Program-made: the position numbers and the translations under genes | NCBI GenBank assembly: GCA_012026715.1 | Contig: VEPB01000581.1 | Location: 1-22,585 of the forward strand | Length of the DNA: 22,585 nucleotides | Direction: 5' to 3' | Source: Methylococcaceae bacterium | Lineage (GTDB): Bacteria > Pseudomonadota > Gammaproteobacteria > Methylococcales > Methylococcaceae | Notes under the pieces: generated by a model | What the model saw: the letters and a program-made list of their open reading frames with translations, nothing else | Told to the model about the DNA's origin: nothing | Databases searched by the model: none | Part shown: one piece after another, positions 16,601-22,585 of the stretch | Layout of the letters: every line of letters starts with the position of its first letter | Position numbering within the stretch: position 1 is the first letter of the stretch

Positions 16601-17274
16601 ACTTCCGACTCGGTGGTAAACAGGTTATCGCCGTAAAAGTCGACCCCGTAGGTGATCGGCCGCAGGACGAGCACGGGAATCCCCCGCGAACGGAAGAAAA
16701 ATAGCTGATCCGTTTCGTATCCGGCGATGGCATCAATCCGGCCTTCGATGAGGCCTTCGAGGTCGTTGGTCTGGTCCAACAAGGTGAATTTGTTGAGGGT
16801 GCCTGCTTCGTTGAGCAGCATCGCCAGTACCGCCGGGGTACTTTCGCTGGCCATGACCGAGCGCCCCATCAACTGCTGGGGCGAGGTAACACCCGAGTTT
16901 CGTGCTACCAGCAATACGTCCGGCGCGTGTTGAAAAATTACCCCTAATACCACCAGCGGCTGGCCGCGAGAGCGATGAAGAACAAGACTGGCTGAGCCGA
17001 TACCGTAGTGCGCGCGACCTGACAGGACTTCGTCCACGACTCGAAAGGCGCCCGCCGCCCCCTCTCGAATCTCCACATCCAGGCCAGCATCCCGGTAATA
17101 ACCCAACTTTTGCGCTGCGTAATAACCAGCAAACTGACAGGCATGCTCCCATTTCAACTGCAACACGATCTTGTCGCCGGCTCTAGCCTGGTCCACGGGC
17201 ATCAGGCCCAGGGTTGCCAGGAACAGGGGGCGAATGACTGTGAGCCAACGTCGCATCAATTGATAGAACTGCAA
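13687..17274 (-). CDS. NMT1/THI5-like periplasmic sensor-PAS-PAS-PAS-GGDEF-EAL dual c-di-GMP protein
   Basis: A 1195-residue inner-membrane protein. After a signal sequence (to about 33) an NMT1/THI5-type substrate-binding fold follows (about 34-300; LQLKWEHACQFAGYYAAQKLGYYRDAGLDVEI region, FGVDFYGDNLF-like core). Such folds bind pyrimidines, nitrate, sulfonates or similar small ligands in the periplasm. A helix at about 330-352 and a short coiled coil lead to three PAS units (about 380-500, 510-635, 640-755). GGDEF is intact at 834-838 with an upstream RxxD I-site (RRDD), and the EAL domain is intact: EALVRW (Glu962), VNLAARQ, EITEG, DDFGTG, LKIDQSF, AEGVET, QAQGY. Either activity is possible, and ligand binding probably decides. 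The start is TTG at 17274 because GGGAG lies 7-8 bases before it; ATG 17256 has no such site. It stands alone with 735 bp of non-coding DNA upstream. Confidence 0.92.
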   Translation of the reverse strand: MQFYQLMRRWLTVIRPLFLATLGLMPVDQARAGDKIVLQLKWEHACQFAGYYAAQKLGYYRDAGLDVEIREGAAGAFRVVDEVLSGRAHYGIGSASLVLHRSRGQPLVVLGVIFQHAPDVLLVARNSGVTSPQQLMGRSVMASESTPAVLAMLLNEAGTLNKFTLLDQTNDLEGLIEGRIDAIAGYETDQLFFFRSRGIPVLVLRPITYGVDFYGDNLFTTESEVREHPERVAAFRTASLKGWAYALAHEDETIAMVREFGSPRSPEHLRYEFGAMRELALPDFVEPGYMNEGRWRHIADTYVRLGLLSAGYNLDGFLFNPQAGWSLARYRGYAIAGFAVIVAGAGLIVLLLQFNHRLRKEIEERRSAQEELRRSEGRLNEAQALAHVGSREQDLITGNVVWSEEMYRLLGFQPGEIEATSLNFLKAIDREDRPAMVRALAEASTTPYGSYRLRYRIPLADGGNRVIEECGRMDFDAAVNPRRLISTAFDITERDRVERELLDKEASLRTIFDTVPALITVLDQDGKVREINEAGLGLLEAEQLADMIGESFAVWVDPVYHDAFWASVAAVFSGDQQRLMLESIGRRSSRRRLELVAVPLWGSGDQRSVRAVLAVARDLTERYEAERRLRLSAVVYRNTHEGIIITDAEGRIVAANPAFTEITGFKEVEVLGKNPRILASGRQNRNFYQALWTSVLESGGWQGELWNRRKNGELYPEWLTISSVRDEGGQVVNYVGVFSDISQIKNSQAQLEHLAHHDPLTGLPNRLLLCARIDHAIDRALRRNEHVAVLFLDLDRFKLINDSLGHNVGDAILREVAGRLLKLVRRDDTVARLGGDEFTVVMESLSDASDAGILADKLIHALIDPFRCEEHDLFIGVSIGISVFPQDGGTVDKLLSNADSAMYRAKEEGRNVYRFYTEEMTIRAFEHVVLETQLRRAIEQNELVLHYQPQLELKSGRVIGAEALVRWQHPELGLVSPSRFIPIAEETGLIELLGEWVLRTACRQMRIWLDAGLPFQVMSVNLAARQFKHPDLPSRMARWIEEAGLDPHSIELEITEGALMNPNDGALDRLHELKRLGFRLAIDDFGTGYSSLAYLKRFPIDKLKIDQSFVREIPDGRADMEIAVTIMSMARNLGLVVLAEGVETQAQRRFLRDNGCDQAQGYLFSPPLGVDGMAVWAQGLRDGCWSGDGEAAEFS

Positions 17275-18010
17275 TGGGCCACTCCCATGTGCCGAGGAAC
17301 TGACCAGGGTCGAGTGCGGGTTTCAAGCCGCGCAAAGGTCCCCAAGATAGCCCCTGATCGTCGGGCTAGGGCGGTTTGGCACAGGGATACTGCTGGAAAA
17401 GATTGCTGGCTCCAAAGTCGAGCCGTGCCAAAGGCATCCATCCGGTTGTTCCTCCCATGCTGCCGGAAAACAAGGCGATCCGATATCACCTCGAAAGCGG
17501 TCATATTCGAGTGTCGGCTTTCCAGTTTAGTCGGCCTTCCGTACCGGAGGGAATACGCAGCCCAAACCAGGCTGACAATTCCGCCCGTCGGTGTGGCTGC
17601 TTTTTCAGTTCGTTTCAGCAAAGGAATTCAATCCGCCCTGTATTCATTCGCTGCTACCAATGGTCGGATGAGGTCTGCAACCCCCGATCGTCGCCGTCAA
17701 AGCCATGACGGAATTCCTGTATTCGGCAGAGCGGATGCCTCAGTAGCGATAGCACGCCCCCGAGAGCGGTAATCCGGCTGGCTACAAACTGTGATCGAAA
17801 CCGCATTTCTGCCGGACCCGCGTCATCTAAGCTTCCAAACCAGGAGGTATTGTGCTTCTGAGCATGGACCGCGGCCGGCATTCATCGGATCGAGCGAGAT
17901 CACCTGCTCCATCCCTCAGTTTTTTCCAAACCGGCCGATACCTCTGACAAGGGCAGCGGGATCACACCCGTCCCAATGGCTTCAACAACTGAATCGAGGG
18001 AGTTACGACA
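17275..18010. other. Long intergenic region, only a weak small ORF seen
   Basis: Roughly 735 bp between the divergent starts of the sensor gene (-) and the 85-residue gene (+). Reading frames of up to about 110 to 220 codons exist, but they show no motif, signal or ribosome site that I can support, and their amino-acid make-up is Arg/Ser-rich like GC-rich shadow frames. Promoters for both flanking genes must lie here; I could not pin them down. A short ORF with a strong ribosome site is listed separately (17852-17947). Confidence 0.5.
17852..17947 (+). CDS. Possible 31-residue small ORF with strong ribosome site
   Basis: A perfect AGGAGG at 17842-17847 is followed after 4 bases by GTG, which opens 31 codons (VLLSMDRGRHSSDRA..., ending FFQTGRYL). 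It ends 63 bp before the 85-residue gene on the same strand. The composition is basic and Ser-rich with no recognised motif. The only support is the ribosome site, so it may be chance or a leader peptide for the next gene. Confidence 0.2.
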   Translation: MLLSMDRGRHSSDRARSPAPSLSFFQTGRYL

Positions 18011-18268
18011 ATGGATGCCAAATCGAAGTGCAGCATTGATCCGATGGATTTGATGCAATTACAGATGTTCCAGGCCTGCGGCGTATTGCACGCGTTGCTG
18101 GAAGATTCTTCCGATTCGCCGGCCAAGTATCGCGCTGCCGAAACGCTGCTGCGCATGGCGGCCACGGTGGCCGAGAACCCCACGCCCGAAGGCTTCGATC
18201 TGGCGATCCACCGACTCTTGGCGGAAACCGCAATGTACGAAGCCGAATTGCAAGGTCAGCGTCACTAG
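18011..18268 (+). CDS. Hypothetical 85-residue helical protein
   Basis: An isolated small plus-strand gene among minus-strand giants. The ATG at 18011 follows GAGGGAG by 8 bases, a good ribosome site, and an intrinsic terminator-like hairpin lies 34 bp after the stop, so it looks like a complete monocistronic unit. The product is acidic and probably all-helical (MDLMQLQMFQACGVLHALLE, AKYRAAETLLRMAATVAE, LAIHRLLAETAMYEAELQ), without membrane segments or signal peptide. Leu/Ala heptad-like spacing suggests a small helical bundle or a partner protein. I do not recognise a family. It sits between two c-di-GMP signalling genes, but nothing in its sequence links it to that pathway. Confidence 0.6.
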   Translation: MDAKSKCSIDPMDLMQLQMFQACGVLHALLEDSSDSPAKYRAAETLLRMAATVAENPTPEGFDLAIHRLLAETAMYEAELQGQRH

Positions 18269-18301
18269 AAATCTGTCGGACTACGGATTTCCTCGGGTCC
18301 G

Positions 18302-18325
18302 ATCCCTTGGAATTCGGGATTTTTT
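18302..18325 (+). terminator. Probable intrinsic terminator after the 85-residue gene
   Basis: The stem ATCCC/GGGAT (5 bp, 9-base loop containing GAATTC) is followed by a run of six T. It is modest in stability but correctly placed, 34 bp after the stop of the plus-strand gene. Confidence 0.5.
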
Positions 18326-18440
18326 GGGGTCATGGGCTGCGTGGCTAGAAATTTTTCGCGTCGATCCTTGCGGGCAAGGAAGGTCCCGTTTTTCCCGTGG
18401 CGGCTTTGTTTTTGGTTAATTATCTGTTTTTATCGCATTG

Positions 18441-18752
18441 TCATGCTGTCGCCAGCAGGTGCATCCGCTTCAGATTGAACGCCAGGGTGACCAGCTTCCA
18501 TTCGCCGGTCACCGCCTCCACCGTGGACTTCCGTTTGGCGTAGCGGGCTTTTCCCGCCTTGGTTTTCAGCTTCCAGGCCATCTTCGCCATCGGATGGCGG
18601 TTTCCGGCTCCGGGGCATCCGGCGCCAGCCGTTCCGCCAACGGGACACGGTGGCTGTCGCGGCCCCTGGCGATGAGGCGTTCGATCTTCTGTCCGCAGCA
18701 GCCCTCGACGTTGTCGGCACTGAAGTAGCCGGTATCTCCTAATAACAGTATT
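18441..18752 (-). pseudogene. IS1182-type transposase C-terminal remnant
   Basis: On the minus strand one frame reads GDTGYFSADNVEGC..KIERLIARGRDSHRVP, a typical DDE transposase segment of the IS1182 group. A shift then leads to MAWKLKTKAGKARYAKRKSTVE and VTGEWKLVTLAFNLKRMH. The last two blocks are normally separated by about 20 residues (the VFG...RG region), which are missing here. Only the C-terminal third is present, frameshifted and internally deleted, so it is inactive. No terminal inverted repeats were identified around it. An 8-bp inverted repeat (18755-18762 and 18786-18793) lies just beyond its upstream edge. It shows that the stretch between the 85-residue gene and the MASE1 gene is an old insertion scar. 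Confidence 0.75.
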
Positions 18753-18809
18753 AGTCCGACGGAGTGGCGCGAAGGTCGGGGCGGACCGTCGGAGATAGTT
18801 CGACACGCG

Positions 18810-21749
18810 CTAGTGACGCCTCGATAAAACGCGGGAGAACTCGTCGGCAGGCAGGGGCTTGGAGAAAAAATATCCCTGCCCGTAATCGCAGCCCATGTCC
18901 GACAGGAATTCGCTCTGCTGCTCGGTTTCCAGGCCCTTGGCGATCAGTTTGATACCCAGTTTGTGGGCCATGGCGATGATGGCCTCGGCCATCGGTCTGT
19001 CCCGCGAATCGGGCGACAGTCGACGAATGAAGGACCGGTCAATCTTCAAGATGTCAATGGGATATTGATTAAGGTTGGAGAGGGAGGAACAGCCGCTGCC
19101 GAAGTCGTCGAGGGAAATTTGTATTCCCCCGGAATGGAGAGTTTTGAGACTGTCCAGCGCCTCACCAGGAGTCTCCATGAGCGAACTTTCCCTGACTTCC
19201 ACCGCCATCGCCGAACTGGGAAGTCCGATTTCCCGCAAGTGGCCCAACCACACATCGCTGTGGTCAAAGTTCTTGCGAAATTGGACCGGCGATTTGTTCA
19301 CGCTGATTTGAAAATCGGGCGTATAGCTTGATCGCCAACTCAGCGCCTGGCGGGCAGCCTCGCAGAACACCCAGTTGCCGATTTCGGATATCAAGCCGGT
19401 ATCCTCTGCAATCCCGATAAAGTCTTGAGGGCCAAGCAGCCCGCGAGTCGGGTGCTGCCATCGCAGCAAGGCTTCGGCCTTTCGGATGACGCCGCTGGGA
19501 AGATCCACGATGGGTTGGTAGTACAACGCCAGTTCGCCGCCGGATAGCGCGCCGCGCAAGTCGTTCCCCAATTGCATTCGGGCTTGGGCGGCCGACTGCA
19601 TGGAGGCGGTGTAGTATCGATGCCCGCTGTGCCCCTGGCTTTTCGCCGCATACATGGCTTGGTCGGCGTTTTTGATCAGTGTGTCACTGCTGTCGGCATC
19701 CTCTGGATAAAGGGCAATCCCGATACTGGCGGACACGAAAACGACTTCATCCCCTAGCCGGAATGGGCTGGTCAGTTTTTGCTGCACGGTATTGGCGATG
19801 CGCTCGATATCGCTTGGCTCGCTCAAGCCGATGAGGATGATGGTGAACTCGTCGCCGCCGAGCCGAGATACGATGTCGGTCTCCCGAACGCAGGCCGTAA
19901 GCCGGCGTGCGACCTCTTTGAGCAGGCGGTCGCCCATGTCGTGTCCGAAGGTATCGTTGATTTCCTTGAACCGGTCGAGGTCGACAAACATCAGGGTCAA
20001 GGAACGGCCGGCCCGGTCGGCTTGTTTGATCTCCTGCTTGATCTGGTTCAGAAACATGCTGCGGTTGGGCAACCCGGTGAGCGCATCAAAGTTGGCTTGC
20101 CGCCATATGGACTGCTCCGCCGCCTTCCGGTCGGTGATGTCGGAGAGCATTCCGACCCGGCGCACAACCGCCCCGCGTCCGTCGTAAACAGTGTTGATCG
20201 TCAGCCACGCCAGGTACTCTTCTCCCGTTTTGCGACGATTGATGACTTCGCCCTGCCAGCGGCCGGTTGCCTTGAGGCTGTGGCTGATGTCTCGGTAGAA
20301 AAAACGGTCGTGGTTGCCCGACTTGAGCAGTGCGGCGGGTTGTCCGATGGCTTCCTGTTCCGTGTAGCCCGTCAAATCGGTGAACGCGCCGTTGATCGAG
20401 ATGATGCGGTGGTCTGGATCGACCACCATGATGGCCTCACCGATGGCTTGGTAGACCGTTGCCGCCAGTTGAAGCTCCTGTTCGTTACGCTTGCGTTCGG
20501 TGATGTCGAAGCAGGACCCGATGTAGCCCGCGAATTCGCCGGTGGCGTCGTAGCGAGGCACGCCATGATTCAGTATCCAACGGTAGTCGCCGTCAGCGTG
20601 GCGGAGGCGGAATTCCATGCGGAAGGGCTCGCGACTGGCGAACACCAGCAGGAATTTGTTCTGAATGGATTCCCGGTCTTCCGGATGTACCGCCTCGAGC
20701 CAGCCGTCGCCCAACTCCTGCTCCAAGGCTCGACCGGTGAAATTCAGCCATGTCCTGTTGAACCAAACATAGGATTGGGAGGCATCGGACAGCCAGATCA
20801 TGGCCTGGGCCGCCTCGGTGACGAACCGAAAATGGGCTTCGCTGCGCCGCAGTTCTGCCTGCGCGGATTCCCTGGCGCGGATGAATTGCGCCAGCGTCAT
20901 GGCCAGGATCGTCAGGACGGTAATAAAGCACCACAGATTGAGCAGGTTGGCTTGCGGAAGGCCGGACCCGAAATAGCCAATCTGCTTCACGGCGCCCACC
21001 GAGGCCTGAATCGCAAACATCAGGACCACCAGCAAGACCCCGTGGCAGCTTAAGCGCACTGCTGCCCAAACGGCGAAGAGAAACATCCAATAGACCCAGG
21101 CAACGGCGCCCCATGTCGGTGAAAACCACCCCAGGAACACCCACTGGCCCGCCAGATAGGCCAAGGTGAACAGTGCGGCGGTCTCCAACGCCCGAAAACC
21201 CTCGAACCATCCTTTCGGAGCTTTGCGCCACGTCATCAGCAAGGGCGTTCCGAGTATCAAGCCAAGCACGTCCCCTTGCCACCAATAGCTGAGGTTTTGC
21301 GGTACGTCTTGCCAGTTCAGAAAACCGCTACTCAGGAGAGTCGCATTTCCGGCGATGGCGCTCACGCAGGCGCAGGTTGCACTCGCCAGGCACAGTCGCA
21401 GGTAGTCACGGGGGCTTTCCAGCGATACATCAAAAGTTTGCCCGTGGTTCAACAGCCAATAGCCGGTGAGCGCTTCCAGGGTGTTTCCGACCGCGATGCC
21501 GCCCGCCACGGGAATCGGGCTGCCGGCAGTGATGTTGGCGATCCAGGCGCCGAAGAAGATTCCCGGCCAGTATTTCGCCCCGCCCAGCAATAAGGCAGCC
21601 AGTGCCAAACCACTGGGCGGCCACAGGATGGAAACGACGCCATTCAGCGAAATGTAGGCAAGTACGAGTTGGGCGAGCGCCACATAGGCTGCGGCCAGTC
21701 CCGCCACATTGAAAATATCGGCCGTTCGATAACCCTTTGACGGAGACAC
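18810..21749 (-). CDS. MASE1-PAS-PAS-GGDEF-EAL membrane c-di-GMP protein with altered EAL site
   Basis: A 979-residue protein from the GTG at 21749 (preceded by AGGGA). The frame is open to a TTG at 21917, but that extra part coincides with a transposase remnant and has no ribosome site, so I reject it. An N-terminal MASE1 sensor of about eight helices (about 10-300; SILWPPSGLALAALLL, WWQGDVLGLILGTPLL) is followed by two PAS domains (about 305-420 and 425-545) and a GGDEF domain with an intact motif (631-635) and RETD I-site. The EAL domain has EALLR (Glu759), SVNKSPVQF, DDFGSG, LKIDRSF and YGQGYF. However, ExTE reads EVRE and the AEGVE motif reads AKGLE, with Lys938 in place of the conserved Glu. 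Cyclase activity is expected; phosphodiesterase activity may be weak or lost. Confidence 0.9.
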   Translation of the reverse strand: MSPSKGYRTADIFNVAGLAAAYVALAQLVLAYISLNGVVSILWPPSGLALAALLLGGAKYWPGIFFGAWIANITAGSPIPVAGGIAVGNTLEALTGYWLLNHGQTFDVSLESPRDYLRLCLASATCACVSAIAGNATLLSSGFLNWQDVPQNLSYWWQGDVLGLILGTPLLMTWRKAPKGWFEGFRALETAALFTLAYLAGQWVFLGWFSPTWGAVAWVYWMFLFAVWAAVRLSCHGVLLVVLMFAIQASVGAVKQIGYFGSGLPQANLLNLWCFITVLTILAMTLAQFIRARESAQAELRRSEAHFRFVTEAAQAMIWLSDASQSYVWFNRTWLNFTGRALEQELGDGWLEAVHPEDRESIQNKFLLVFASREPFRMEFRLRHADGDYRWILNHGVPRYDATGEFAGYIGSCFDITERKRNEQELQLAATVYQAIGEAIMVVDPDHRIISINGAFTDLTGYTEQEAIGQPAALLKSGNHDRFFYRDISHSLKATGRWQGEVINRRKTGEEYLAWLTINTVYDGRGAVVRRVGMLSDITDRKAAEQSIWRQANFDALTGLPNRSMFLNQIKQEIKQADRAGRSLTLMFVDLDRFKEINDTFGHDMGDRLLKEVARRLTACVRETDIVSRLGGDEFTIILIGLSEPSDIERIANTVQQKLTSPFRLGDEVVFVSASIGIALYPEDADSSDTLIKNADQAMYAAKSQGHSGHRYYTASMQSAAQARMQLGNDLRGALSGGELALYYQPIVDLPSGVIRKAEALLRWQHPTRGLLGPQDFIGIAEDTGLISEIGNWVFCEAARQALSWRSSYTPDFQISVNKSPVQFRKNFDHSDVWLGHLREIGLPSSAMAVEVRESSLMETPGEALDSLKTLHSGGIQISLDDFGSGCSSLSNLNQYPIDILKIDRSFIRRLSPDSRDRPMAEAIIAMAHKLGIKLIAKGLETEQQSEFLSDMGCDYGQGYFFSKPLPADEFSRVLSRRH

Positions 21750-21834
21750 GAATGATCCCTGTGAAAGCCGGAGAAACCATGAAACTATAGTCGTTCTTAG
21801 GGCTTCAAACAGGGTGGCGCTGAGTCCTTCGTTG

Positions 21835-22168
21835 ATCGTTGAAAGGGGCTTTAGTCGATGCCGGCCGGCCTTCAGGCCGACTGGATTCCGCCGTGGGGAC
21901 GCAGGAAGATCGCCCAAGCGCGGGAAGTCGCCGCCGACAGCTCGTCCAACGCTTTCTCCCAGCCCGCTATTTTGCTCTATCGACTGAAATGGTCATAAAC
22001 TGTTTTCCGCGGCGGGAAGTCGTTCGGCAGTTGCCGCCAATAGGCACCTGGTCTTAACGATGTAAAAAATCGCGTCTACGATCCGCCTGCGAGGATGTTT
22101 GCACCCACCTCCGCAGCGATCATTGAGGTAAAAGTAAGCCTCTAACAGCGCCCACTCTTTGTCTATCA
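21835..22168 (-). pseudogene. IS5-family transposase N-terminal remnant
   Basis: The minus strand reads VIDKEWALLEAYFYLNDRC..CKHPRRRIVDAIFYIVKT, the DUF4096 N-terminal domain of IS5-family transposases (usual form TDKEWALLEP...RKHPRRRIVDAILY). After a frameshift it continues as NDFPPRKTVYDHFSR, then WEKALDELSAATSRA and traces of the following segment to about 21835. Stops and shifts make it inactive. Its start is cut off by the right IS1380-like copy, whose end lies directly before the GTG-Ile-Asp-Lys codons. That is evidence that the IS1380-like element inserted into this older element. Its far end runs up to the promoter region of the MASE1 gene. Confidence 0.75.
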
Positions 22169-22585
22169 CCCTATTTTCCTCTGTTGCCCCCCCTGTAGTT
22201 GCCGCAAACTGAGGGCTGACGCGGGTTTGATGTAGAAGAGGAGGCTTACCCAATGGGTGAATTGGAGTTTGAGCAAAAAGCGCTGGTGAAAGCGGTCGAT
22301 GCTGGCCTGGCCGAACAGGTTCGAGATGGGGGCGAGTTACGCCTGAGCACGCCCGGCGGCCGGATTCAGGTGCGCTGGGATGAGGGCGGGAGCGCCACGG
22401 CGCTGGAGCCGTTGGCCTTATTCACGGAGTTTCTTGAGGTTTCGGGGCTGTTCGAGGGCATCTGTTCAAGCTGCGTCAGACGAGCGGGGTCAAACGCCTG
22501 ATCGAGCGGCAGTGCTCACGGCGCGACTGGCAACCGGTCAACCAGGGCTTCGACGCGGTGGGAGCCATGCTGCAACTATCGGGAT
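22169..22585 (+). mobile_element. IS1380-like element, right copy, internally deleted transposase
   Basis: A near-identical inverted copy of 1-527. It begins with CCCTATTTTCCTCTGTTGC, has the same leader with a GAGGAGG ribosome site, and ATG 22253 opens MGELEFEQKALVKAVDAGLA. The frame again breaks right after SGLFE, with the same junction into LFKLRQTSGVKRLIE. Downstream, RRDWQPVNQGFDAVGAMLQLSG is in one frame because this copy lacks the ~10 extra bases seen on the left. The shared junction means the deletion arose once and the shortened element then spread, presumably with help from an intact relative. It runs off the window, so the 3' end is not visible. Confidence 0.7.

Noticed and set aside
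17110..17772. 220-codon plus-strand frame overlapping the start of the sensor gene
   Set aside because: It overlaps the conserved N-terminus of the minus-strand gene and has no motif or ribosome site of its own.
21750..21917. N-terminal extension of the MASE1 protein from a TTG codon
   Set aside because: No ribosome site, no membrane or sensor motif, and it overlaps the IS5-family transposase remnant.
1..22585. Whole window as a functional composite transposon
   Set aside because: Both flanking IS copies are deleted and run off the window, no target duplications can be checked, and the cargo looks like ordinary chromosomal signalling genes. It is kept only as a testable possibility.

Overview
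The window is GC-rich bacterial DNA with gammaproteobacterial character. The left edge carries decayed pieces of a methanol-oxidation accessory gene (mxaD-like) and of a YVTN beta-propeller gene of the kind found beside PQQ-dependent alcohol dehydrogenases. Together with the abundance of long PAS/GGDEF/EAL proteins, this points tentatively to a methylotroph or methanotroph (Methylococcales-like). No rRNA, tRNA or CRISPR array was seen.

Layout. (1) 1-527 and 22169-22585 are two inverted copies of the same internally deleted IS1380-like element, with their 5' ends facing inward, so they bracket the whole window. (2) 555-1085 (+) holds remains of mxaD and of a beta-propeller gene. (3) 1092-9288 (-) is a seven-gene array transcribed right to left: a double-FHA ABC exporter, a Ser/Thr protein kinase with an N-terminal zinc ribbon, a secreted vWA protein, a glycine-zipper lipoprotein, an M48-type metallopeptidase, a DUF4359-like small membrane protein and a PP2C phosphatase. 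Most gaps are 28-89 bp. One 313-bp gap contains three strong inverted repeats. (4) 9684-21749 (-) contains three very large cyclic-di-GMP proteins: PilZ-DUF1631-degenerate GGDEF-EAL; NMT1/THI5-like periplasmic sensor-PAS-PAS-PAS-GGDEF-EAL; and MASE1-PAS-PAS-GGDEF-EAL. A small orphan plus-strand gene (18011-18268) and an IS1182-type transposase scar lie between the second and third. (5) 21835-22168 (-) is a decayed IS5-family transposase N-terminus, into which the right-hand IS1380-like copy has inserted.

How the genes may work together. The kinase, phosphatase and FHA-bearing transporter form a complete write/erase/read set for phospho-threonine signalling, with the ABC exporter as the likely effector. 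The vWA protein, lipoprotein and metallopeptidase are predicted to be extracytoplasmic and could be the output or sensing arm. This resembles the mycobacterial PknF-Rv1747 pair (kinase plus double-FHA ABC transporter) but with a phosphatase and envelope proteins added, and is the best candidate here for an under-described system. The three c-di-GMP proteins read different inputs (PilZ, a periplasmic small ligand, a membrane MASE1 sensor) and suggest heavy investment in lifestyle switching. One of them has a Lys in place of a normally conserved catalytic Glu of the EAL domain.

All assignments rest on motif recognition by eye. No database search was run.
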